64,000 bases of DNA, from the NCBI RefSeq assembly GCF_020906515.1, contig NC_085853.1:2542001-2606000 (forward strand), in the 5' to 3' direction. Every line of letters begins with the position of its first letter. Within the stretch, counting starts at the first letter, position 1. This DNA is from Vanrija pseudolonga. Taxonomy: Eukaryota; Basidiomycota; Tremellomycetes; Trichosporonales; Trichosporonaceae. The translations under genes were made by a program, and so were the position numbers. The notes beneath the pieces were generated by a model. That model had not been told where the DNA came from. It saw only the letters and a list, made by a program, of their open reading frames with translations, and searched no databases. Shown in pieces: positions 53,020 to 62,411 of this stretch.

Positions 53020-54321
53020 CAAGTCGTCGAAGCAGTCACTGTATGTCGAGGTTTGGCTCCAGAGGTCCGACCCCTGGCTCGTCTTATGTACTATATAGCG
53101 CCCTTCTGTATCTACCACATTGCTCTATGTAGACGCCGTCTCTTCTCTATATAACTGTACTTAGCTGCTGGAGATTAAAAGTCAGTGTTTGTTTAGCGCC
53201 CAGGGTGGGTGCGTCACCCAAACACCACTAGAGATGGCTGGCTGGCTCGCAGCACTCAAACATCCACCCAACAATGCCAGCCCGCCGAAACATGCATGCA
53301 GCGCCCTATGTATGTGCGTCGTGCTCGCTCTCCGCTGAACGTCGCAGCGCTGCCCGTCCCCGAGATCCAGCGCTCATCCGCTTAATTATGACGCCTGTAG
53401 GGCGGCTTTGAGCCTCCCCAGGATCGCAGGCTGGATCCTAGGATCGGTTGCCCGCCATCGTCCATCAAGCTTGTTTTCGCGCTGGAACATGCCAATCGAC
53501 AGGAACTGGGCGTTGTGCGCGTGTGGGCACTGCTGTCTGACGTTAACAGCGAGTCACTGGTTCATGCAAGGTTTGGTCGCCGTGCTTCGTTGCCCAACTC
53601 GCGGGTCGCTGATAGCGATAGTTTCGTGATGCAATGTCGGCGATGCGAGATGCGCCTTGCGCGCACGCACGCTGCACGCATGGCCTCGTCGAGTGCCTGT
53701 TCTCTCCAGTCAGCGCACTGACAAAGCACCTCATACTGCGCAGCCTGTCCAAGGACAAAAGAACACCAGTTAGGGCAAACACCCCGTCCAGACGCCAAGT
53801 CGCCGCTGCTCTCCCGCGGGCACCACCCAGGGCGTGACTGACTTTTTTTTTTCCTGAGCCACCACCCCACCTTTTGCGCCATTGGCGCAAACTGACCGCC
53901 GCCATTGGGCTAAGCACTTCTAGCCATCTCACCTCAATGGTGCAGCGGCGTCCTGGATCCTGAGGACTTCATGTTGGCGCTGGGCGCAGTCGGGGAATGC
54001 GGGCTGGGCTACAGTGAACATGAGTGGCCAACAGTAAGCACCAGACTGCACCCCTAGTGGGCAGTGGCCACGGCACCACCGCCGCCGCTGGAACCACCAG
54101 CGAGCAGCAACAAAACTGACCCAACCCCCCTCCCCCTCTTCTCTTCTCCACCCACGATTCTCTGGAAGAGTCACAGTCACCTAGTCCCACCGAGCTGGCC
54201 TCGACGTTACGACCCCCCCGCCCCTCCCCACCTCTAATCCTCTACGAACGACCTTGACGACTCGCGAGCGATTCACTGACCCCAGCCTTTCCCCACCCAC
54301 AGCACCAACACCACCACCACG
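53020..54321. other. Intergenic, about 1.3 kb
   Basis: No gene supported. A T run near 53842-53851 and C/A-rich leader sequence before the LPMO-like gene. Confidence 0.5.
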
Positions 54322-55644
54322 ATGTTGTCCCTCACGACGCTGCTGGCAGCGTCGGCGCTCGCGGTCCCCGCCCTCGCCCACATGGAGATGCAGTACCCCG
54401 CGCCCTTCCTGTCCAAGTACAACCCGAACACGCAGCCGGCCAACATCGACTGGTCGATGACCAACCCGCTCGCGGCCGATGGCTCGAACTACCCGTGCAA
54501 GGGGTACAACCATGTGCTCGGCACGCCAGAAGGCGCAGTGACAGCGACGTTTGCCCAGGGCCACGCATACAACTTTACCATTGTCGGCACGGCGTTCCAC
54601 GGCGGCGGGTCGTGCCAGGCCTCGCTGAGCTACGACGGCGGCAAGACGTTCACCGTCGTCCAGAGCATCATCGGCAACTGCCCCGTGTTCGGCAGCGGCA
54701 ACTTTGACTTTACGGTGCCGGCCGACGCGCCGACCGGCGATGCCGTCTTCGCGTGGACGTGGTTCAACAATATCGGAAACCGCGAGATGTACATGAACTG
54801 CGCGGCCGTGACCATTACAGGCGGCGCAAGCCGCAAGCGCCGCATCGGAGAGTATGCCGAGCCGGCGTTGAAGCGCGATGTCGCGTACGGTGATGGTACC
54901 GTCGCCAAACGCGCCACGCCCTTCTCCGCCCGCCCGGCAAACTTTATCGCAAATGTCGGCAACGGCTGCAGCACGCTGCAGAACAAGGACGTCCTGTTCC
55001 CCAACCCCGGCCCGGATGTGCTCATGAACTCGGACAACACTGCGGCCGTCGTCGGTGTATGCCAGCCTATTGGCGGCGCGCCGTCGTCGGCACCATCGTC
55101 GTCGTCAGCCGCCCCTACCAGCTCGTCGACGACTTCGTCAGCCGCTCCGACGACGACAACGAGCAGTGCCGAGCCGACGACCACTGTCGAAGCGACTACG
55201 ATCGCCCCAACTTCGTCCGCCGCCTCCAGCTCCGAGTCGCACTCTTCTTCGTCAACCGAAGCTAGCCACTCAGCTTCATCAGAAGCGCCGTCGTCGTCGG
55301 CGTCGAGCTCGCAGGCCGAGCCGTCATCATCGAGCTCGCACTCCGAGCCCGCTTCGTCGACCTCCTCGCCGACATCGTCAGAGGCGCCTTCAACGACGCC
55401 CTCGCCGACACCCTCGACCTCACCCTCGACAACCCCCTCGCCGACCTCAACGCCGGCCTCATCAACATCCGCCCCGTCGTCTTCCCACTCTGAGGCGTCT
55501 TCCTCTGCCTCGTCATCGTCGTCGTCTCACGCGAGCCCGACCTCGACCGCGCCGCCGACAACGAGCTCGCCGTGCGCGTTCACCGTCCAGACCCGCGGCC
55601 TCCCCGGCCCAGGCAAGTTCCTTGTCCGCCGCCGCAGGTCGTAG
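54322..55644 (+). CDS. Secreted LPMO-like protein with Ser/Thr-rich tail
   Basis: A single exon of 440 residues. A signal peptide (residues 1-19, ending PALA) would leave His20 as the mature N-terminus, the hallmark of copper lytic polysaccharide monooxygenases. A second His (His93, in AFHGGGSCQASLSYDGG) is the likely partner in the histidine brace. The DGSNYPCKGY segment, SIIGNCP and FAWTWFNNIGNREMYMNC match fungal LPMO-like secreted proteins; conserved Cys suggest disulfides. A dibasic stretch follows (RKRRIG, about 172), then a low-complexity Ser/Thr/Pro region (about 250-415), probably O-glycosylated. There is no hydrophobic GPI tail; the end is basic (RRRRS), so an unrecognised 3' exon is possible. 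Activity and substrate unproven. Confidence 0.82.
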   Translation: MLSLTTLLAASALAVPALAHMEMQYPAPFLSKYNPNTQPANIDWSMTNPLAADGSNYPCKGYNHVLGTPEGAVTATFAQGHAYNFTIVGTAFHGGGSCQASLSYDGGKTFTVVQSIIGNCPVFGSGNFDFTVPADAPTGDAVFAWTWFNNIGNREMYMNCAAVTITGGASRKRRIGEYAEPALKRDVAYGDGTVAKRATPFSARPANFIANVGNGCSTLQNKDVLFPNPGPDVLMNSDNTAAVVGVCQPIGGAPSSAPSSSSAAPTSSSTTSSAAPTTTTSSAEPTTTVEATTIAPTSSAASSSESHSSSSTEASHSASSEAPSSSASSSQAEPSSSSSHSEPASSTSSPTSSEAPSTTPSPTPSTSPSTTPSPTSTPASSTSAPSSSHSEASSSASSSSSSHASPTSTAPPTTSSPCAFTVQTRGLPGPGKFLVRRRRS

Positions 55645-56751
55645 GCGTACATCAAGTAGACACCGGGCGCACGTGGCTGGCCCACCGCCCCGTAGACGAG
55701 CGAGAGCATTGTGCCGTGTCCTGCGGCCGCATTCAACCAACCCTTACGTACCGCATTTGGCTTTACATTGGCCGTAATTTTTCATAGTAGTCGTCACCCG
55801 GAGGGGTTATTGCATGCAGGAGATGTTGATGAGGTGGGGAGTCGAGACCGTGAAGTGTCCACAACCGATGTGTACTTGTACGGTGTCGCGGCCAGTGACT
55901 CCCGGTGAAGGATGTGCCAAGCGGCGGTTCGTGTCCGACCCCCGGCCGATGCAAACAACACCCAAACCTTGTCGGCTTGTTTTCATTAGGAACAGAAGGC
56001 ACTCCTTACAGCAGTGCGCGTCGAGGCGAGGTCGAGACCGCGACCTGACTCGACCTGACCTGACCCAGCTTTGCCAAGAGCATGCAAGGCGCGACGCGCG
56101 GCGAGCCAGTGACAGTTGTGGCTTAATTGGCATAAAGCCAGTCGCCATTCCACCCGCGCGGCCATGCCTCCCGCTATCTGGCGCCGGTTCCCCTGGCGCC
56201 ACGGGGTGTCAACAAGCCAGCTCGGAGCATATCCTCCGGGTCTCTTCGGCACGGCCCAGTGCCACCGTTTCACCCAAGGTCACCCGGGGCATGCACGGCA
56301 GTGCGAGGCCGTGCATGCAGGTGCAGGAGGTGCACAGGCTGCACAGGAGCTGCACCGGAAGCGTACTTTCTTTCTTCTGGGCAGGCACCTGCCGGTGGTG
56401 GGCACTGGCGCGCGTCTCGAGCCGTGCCCGGCGTGCCGCGACGACGCGAAGATCTCTCGACGCGCGTCAAGCGATCGGAGAGGACTCACCGCGACGGCCT
56501 GGTAGCCCCCCCGAACACACCCTCACCGCTTCCCCTAGTGAGAGTGACCCGCGGTAGGTGTCGTGCTCTGCTCGTCGTGCTCTCTAGCCAGCGCCACGGC
56601 AGCTGAGACGCCAGACGGCAGCTGCAAACAAGGCGTCTCGCTCGCGAGGGAGTTAAAAGGCGGCGAGGCGAGCCTTTGATAGACCAGACCCCCCACGTTC
56701 GACTCTATCCCAACTACCCACACTACTTCACCACCCACACTCGTTACTACC
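55645..56751. other. Intergenic, about 1.1 kb
   Basis: No gene supported. Promoter side of the first four-span gene. Confidence 0.5.
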
Positions 56752-57462
56752 ATGTCCCAGCAGCAGGCCCCCTACGCCGCGCCGTACGCTGCCCCCGCGC
56801 AGCCCGCCGCCCAGCCCTACGTCCAGCCGGTGTACCCCCAGGCCGGTGGCGCCGCGCCCGTGTTCCCGCCCGCGGCGGCGAGCACCACGCGTGCTTACGG
56901 CGAGGGCCTCACCCTTGCTGACAAGTGCCTGCACCCGTGAGTCACCGGCGTGGCGGCGACGTCTTGTGACTCAACTGACCCCCCCTTCAGCGTCCTCACG
57001 ACCATCATCGCCGTCCTCTACGTCGTGCTCGTCATCCTCGCTGGTACCGGCTTCGCCGCGTGGGCCGCGTACGACAACGGGTACTACTCCTACGGCAACT
57101 CTAGCCTCAACGCCTATATCGGCCTCCTCAAGGCGCTCGCCATCATCTCGCTCTTCCTCTCCCTCATCCTGGCCTTCCTCAGTGTCCTCGCGTCGGTCGC
57201 GACCATCCTGTACGCGCTCCACCGCCCCCTCCCCCTCAAGCCCATCTTCTACAACGTTGGCCGCATTCTCTTCCCCATCGTCGGCCTCATCAACATTGTC
57301 ATCTCCATCATCTCGGCCGTCAAGGGCGGCGGCGCCAGCGTCATCATCGGCATCATCTTCAACATCATCTTCACCTCCTACATGACGTACGTCTTCCACC
57401 TGCTCTACACCCGCAAGGTCCAGCAGGACAAGTACGGCGCCGGCGTCGGCTACGAGAAGTAA
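56752..57462 (+). CDS. Four-span membrane protein 1 (tandem paralog of the gene at 58368)
   Basis: Exons 56752-56936 and 56991-57462 (intron 54 nt) give 218 residues. The N-terminal 60 residues are Pro/Ala/Tyr/Gln-rich (AAPYAAPAQPAAQPY) and end LADKCLHP, where the intron interrupts a Pro codon. Four hydrophobic spans follow: TTIIAVLYVVLVILAGTGF, ISLFLSLILAFLSVLAS, IVGLINIVISIISAV and VIIGIIFNIIFTSYM. A cytosolic end follows (YVFHLLYTRKVQQDKYG). Topology resembles MARVEL-type or tetraspan fungal membrane proteins, but I recognise no named family. The paralog downstream shares the DKxxHP|xxTTI junction and the YVFHxxY ending. Confidence 0.8.
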
Positions 57463-58367
57463 AAGAGTTGATAGTGGCTCTGCATATGGATGGATGGACC
57501 TGTGGCGCGCTGATGTTTGTGGCGCGCGCAGCAACAGTGCCGCGATGGCCATGTCTGGAACCGAGCAGGCTGAGAGCCAAGCCAGACTAACTCTGTGCCA
57601 GCAGAGTGCCTACAGACTCAAGAGTCTAACAAACAACCGCGGCAGACGACCAGATCCACTAGCAGTTTCCGATCACAGTTGAAGCAAGCAACCTGCTATC
57701 TGAAGCGCGCAGGCAGTGCACCTAGACGCAACAGCACCGCCGTGCACCGACTCAAACTTATCTAGCCTCTCCGTCTTCTCGAAACACACTGCACAAAATA
57801 GACTCTGGCCGCGCGCGGATGGCGGCCAGATGTGCCCGCTGAGCAGATTGTGCCGTCACTGCTCCGCCGCCACAGCCCACCTTGGGCCAGGGACTATTTC
57901 CGCGCCCACCAGGCCTTGGCACCGGGTCTGCTCAATTGGCCTCGGGCGGTGCGGGTGGGTCTGGTGAGGCGCGACTAGCTAGGGGTACCCGCATCACTGT
58001 TCGGCGGCTCGGCTCCTGCGCAGTAAGTGCTGCAGGAGGTCGAGGCAAGTCGCCAGGTGTGCTGGACATCTGAAGGTACGATATGATCCAGCCTGAGCCA
58101 TTCTTAGCACTGGACACTGCCCATCGCGATGCAAGGCCGTGCAGGCTGCACTGCCGGAATGAGTCCAAGTGCCAACCCCATGCTCGGGCGGGTCTGGCCG
58201 TCCCACGTCCAAGTTCACTATGTACTAACCTCATCTCGTGCTACTGGCTGCTCGAGGTCAGATGATGTGTAGGATCGTCATGGGCGCTATGCTATAAGAA
58301 CTGACAGTCGTGAGAGCCTCGACGGGCATCTAAGCACACCCCCGCCGAGCTCTGAACACCACACACA
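57463..58367. other. Intergenic between tandem paralogs
   Basis: About 900 bp with no gene supported; TATA box of the downstream paralog at its end. Confidence 0.5.
58293..58298 (+). promoter_or_regulatory. TATA-like box of four-span protein 2
   Basis: TATAAG about 70-75 nt upstream of the ATG at 58368. Confidence 0.55.
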
Positions 58368-59138
58368 ATGGAGCAGTACCACCCCAACCCGACACGCAAG
58401 ATGTCCTGCATGGACAAGGGAGGGCACCCGTGAGAACTGCCACAGCTGGGCAAGAGCTAACCCGGCAGGACCTTTACCACCATCCTTGCCTTCCTCGCGC
58501 TCGTCGCCTGCGCGCTCGACGGCCTGGCGATCGGCATCGCGGCCGACTACGTCGGCATCCAGGCGGCGTACGGCGTCGGCCTCCTCCTCGACCTGTACAT
58601 GCTTTCCATTGCCATCGTCGCATCCTGGAGCACAATCACATACTCGGTCAAGGGCAGGTACCCGCTCAAGTCCAAGTCATACAACGTGCTGCAGTGGTGC
58701 GCACTCGTCGGCGCCATCCTCCGCCTCATCATCGCCATTGCCGGCGCGGCGCTGTTCCTCACCTACGGCGCCATTGTCGGCATCATTGTCGGCCTGTGCT
58801 ACTGCGTGAGTCGTCGTCCTGGCGGTCTTGGCAATATGCGCTAACCATGCCAGGGCTACTGGTTCTATGTCTTCCACATGATGTACCAGCGCACGGGCAA
58901 GAACCCCAACTACCACAGCGGCGAGGCGGCGGCTGGCCTGACCAACAACATGGCCCCGATGGGCGGGTACGCCCAGAAGCCATACTACGACGGCGGCCAC
59001 CCGTACGCTGCTGTCGGCTCCCAGACTGCTCCCCAGCTCCAGTATGCCGCACCCGCACCCTCACAGGCGCAGCAGCCGGCGCCGGGGCAGGGGTACCCGT
59101 ATCCCCAGGGCTACTACCAGGGGTCGTATGGGCGATGA
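58368..59138 (+). CDS. Four-span membrane protein 2 (tandem paralog)
   Basis: Exons 58368-58429, 58469-58805 and 58854-59138 (introns 39 and 48 nt) give 227 residues. The short N-terminus ends CMDKGGHP with the first intron inside the same Pro codon and in the same phase as in protein 1. Four spans follow (TILAFLALVACALDG, a span with LYMLSIAIVASWS, LVGAILRLIIAIAGAALFL and IVGIIVGLCYC). After a second intron, absent from protein 1, comes YWFYVFHMMYQRTG. The tail is Pro/Gln/Tyr/Ala-rich and resembles the N-terminal repeats of protein 1 (QLQYAAPAPSQAQQPAPG), so the low-complexity region is N-terminal in one paralog and C-terminal in the other. Confidence 0.8.
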
Positions 59139-59681
59139 GTGAGCGGCGAGCTGAGCGGAGCGGCAGAGTGCCGCCGGAGCCGGCTCGGGACATGAGGCCG
59201 GCCCAGGCAGCTAATGGACAATGCATCGTGTTGGACCATCTCGGCAAATTGTGCATGAGCTGATGATATTCACGGACATCGTGTACTGCGAGGCGGTCGT
59301 TGCTGCTCGGCGTCTCGGCGGGCGGAGTGCGGCTGCGGCGCGGTGCCACACGTTTTTTCGGATCCGAGCGTTATCGAGTAGAGACCGCCTTCCGAGGTGC
59401 GACCAAACTGCCAAGAAACAATAACGCTGCGTCTCTGACGGATATGGGACAGTCCGAGACGGAGAGCGTTGCAGACGTGTATGCAGCGGTGCGGGCAATG
59501 CTGCGGGTAAGCCTGTCTTGCGACTCGCAGGCTGACGAGAGTGGCACTTCGCGGAGCCGACGATCCGAGCTCAAACCACAAGTATTTAACAGCCACAACG
59601 CCGACCGACGTCTTGCTCACAACACTCATGACTTTGTGATACACTCTCATACCTCTTCTCAGTCTCATTGATACCCCATAG
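59139..59681. other. Intergenic, about 540 bp
   Basis: No gene supported; promoter of the MFS transporter gene. Confidence 0.5.
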
Positions 59682-61522
59682 ATGGAAAATAGCATCCAAC
59701 AAACGACAGTTTCGCCGGGCGGGCCGGGTAACGAGCCCGTTCACGACAACCCCGTCGCCGTCGAGCTGGGCATCGCGCCCAACCACGGCGGAGAGGTCGT
59801 GACCGAGTCCGCGTCGGCCACCAAGTTGACCCTCGACCTCGCTCAAGAGACCAACGAGCTCGCTGCACTCCCGAAGGGACGCAAGTCGGTCCTCCTCCTC
59901 TGCTTTGTACGCCTTCCAGTAGCCCAGCAAGACTGACCCCAGTGCCTGTCCATGTTCATCGACGCGTCCGGCGCGGCAGCGGGCCAGCTGCTCACCGAGC
60001 CGATCGCAAAGGACCTGCACATCAGCCTCGGGAACACGCCGTGGGTGATCGGAACGTACTCGCTCGCGTTTGCCAGCACGCTCCTGTTCGCTGGCCGTGT
60101 GGCGGACCTGTACTCCCCCGCCAGGCTGTACACTTTCGGCTTTCTCACCAGCGGGATCCTGTACCTCGCCATCTCGTTCGTGCACAACCAGTACGCTTTC
60201 TTCGTCCTTCGTGCGCTTAAGGGTGTGCTCGCGGTGCTTACCATCCCGTCGTCGATCAACATGATCAGTGGGTTGGCGGGGCTTGTGTGAGGATGAGGCT
60301 GATGGTAGTCCAAATGTACCCCGACCCCGAGGAGCAGGGCAAGAAGCTCGCACTCTTCGGCACGGCCGGCGCGCTTGCCAGTACCCTGTCCCTCATTATC
60401 GCGGGTGTCTTCATGCTCGCGTCGTGGCGCTGGTGGTTTAGATTGTATGTGGCGTGGCAGCCGTGAAACCTAACGTCCCAGCACCTCGTTCCTCGTCATC
60501 CCGTTCTCCATCCTCTCCTTCTGGCTGCTGCCCAAGACCCGCGCGGTCGCCGGTAACGTGTCGAGCGGGGACAAGTGGAAGCGCATGGACCTCGGCGGCG
60601 TGTTCCTCCTCGGCGGCATGCTCGTGTGCTTCATCCTCAGCTTCACCCAGGCCACGACGTTTGGCTGGTCGAGCGCTCAGTTCATCGCCCCGCTCGTCGT
60701 GTCGGCCGCGTTACTCCCCGTGTTTGTCGTGTACGAGCAGCGCATGCCGCGCGGGTACACGCTGCTGCCTCATGACATTTGGAACTTCCCCAACATTGGC
60801 CCTCTCATCTTGCAGGCGCTTGCTCCGTTCGGATGTAAGTGGCGTGGCGCACGACTCGAGTGCAGATCACCACTGACACCCCACCCCAGGGTTCACGTGC
60901 ATGCAGCTCGGCCTCGCAACGTACTGGCAAGACGTGCTGCACGAGTCGGCGATCCTCACGGCCGTACGCCTCCTGCCGTGGGGCATTTCGTCCACCGCCG
61001 TGGGCTTTGCCTCGCAGTTCATCCCAGCCATTATCGGCAAGCCGCGCCTCGCGCAGCCGATCGCCTCGCTGCTCGCGTTTGGCGGGAGCATGCTCGTCGC
61101 TTTCAGCGGCGGCGGCAAGGGCGTGGACTACTGGAAGTGTGCGTGACTTCGCTTGTTCTGGCTGACTGTAGTCATCTTCACGGGTGGCGTCATTGGTGCT
61201 GCCGGCTGCATGGTCGTCTTTGTCGGGATTAAGTAGGTCAGACGCGCGTACGCGACTGACCCCCAGCACGACTATGATCCAGTCGTTCCCTATCGAGTTT
61301 GCTGGCATTGGCGGCTCGTTCGCCAACGTCGTCTTCCAGGTCGGCGGCGTCGCGGCCATTGCTATCCAGAGTGGACTGCGCTCTGCCGGCGGCACCGAGG
61401 ACGACTGGAAGGGATACAAGTACGGGTACATCTTTGTGTCGTGCTTTATCCTCTTCACTGGGCTTGTGTTCGGCCTGTGGTTCCGGCCCGAGCAGCCCAA
61501 GCCGGCGGCGGAGGAGGCCTAG
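59682..61522 (+). CDS. MFS multidrug transporter (drug:H+ antiporter type, seven exons)
   Basis: Exons 59682-59906, 59943-60267, 60309-60444, 60482-60834, 60890-61138, 61172-61232 and 61267-61522 (introns 33-55 nt) give 534 residues. A 65-residue hydrophilic N-terminus precedes the first span (SVLLLCFCLSMFIDASGAA). GNTPWVIGTYSLAFAS and FAGRVADLYSPARLY correspond to the MFS signature and motif A (GRVAD). SINMIIQMYPDPEEQGKKLA, spanning an intron, is typical of fungal DHA2-like proteins. I count about 13-14 hydrophobic segments, which favours the 14-span DHA2 class. Substrate unknown; plasma or vacuolar membrane. The junctions are well supported because all phases agree. Confidence 0.88.
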
Positions 61523-62411
61523 GTGACGGCACAGGACGCTTCGGCGAGTCGTATTAGCTCCTCATCACTGCATACCACTGCATCTTAACTCCATACCCCC
61601 TCTAATACCATACCTCATAGACATGCATAGATGGTGTTACCAGGTGTGTGACTTGTACCTGCCAGCCGCCACTACCACGGCTGGCACAGCACGACAGCCC
61701 CGCCCCGTGGGATGAGCTACAACCGTCATGAGGGCAGCTTACCAGTTGGTAGCGTGATTCCTGCACAGCGGTGAGGGGGTGAGCAACCAAGAATGGCTGG
61801 GCGAGGCTGGACAGCAAAGCAACAACAAGGGCGGGAGAGCAGAGGAAAACCGAGGTGGTGACGGGTTGTGTTTCAGGACCTTGCCAACTTGTTCCGAACG
61901 CCTCGCCGTGTCCCTCGTCACCTTGTTTGTACCCAATCTCGACGCCACTTGCAATGTTGGGCCCTCGGCGAAACACACACTCGTGTGCATGCACACGACG
62001 AAAACCCTCCTACGCGTGCCCGCAGCTAGCTCCGACGCGTCGAGGCCTTTGCTGCCCGCTTAAGTTGACGCACAGTAGGAATGAGGGCCGAAAACGTGGC
62101 CCGATATGTTGCGTGAGACGGGACGTCAGGTCCCAGGGGAGGGGGGAGGGAGTGTCGGGGGTGGTTGTTGCCTGCCTGCCTGCCTCGGCTGGCTGGCTGG
62201 CAGTCAGCAAAGAAGTCCTTGACAACAACGACCTGCCTTGGCTGCTGGCTCGGCCTGCTTACGCTCTCGGGCCAGGCCCCTCCTCCCCCTTGCACAACAT
62301 GCATCCAACAGCAACACAGTTTACGCTTTACTTACTCATCTGTTCTCCAATGCGGAGGATTCGTCTACTACACGCCAACAACTGACTCGAGACGACACCG
62401 ACGACACCGAC
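61523..62411. other. Intergenic, about 890 bp
   Basis: No gene supported. A CCTGCCTGCCTG/GGCTGGCTGG low-complexity patch lies at about 62170-62203. Confidence 0.5.
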
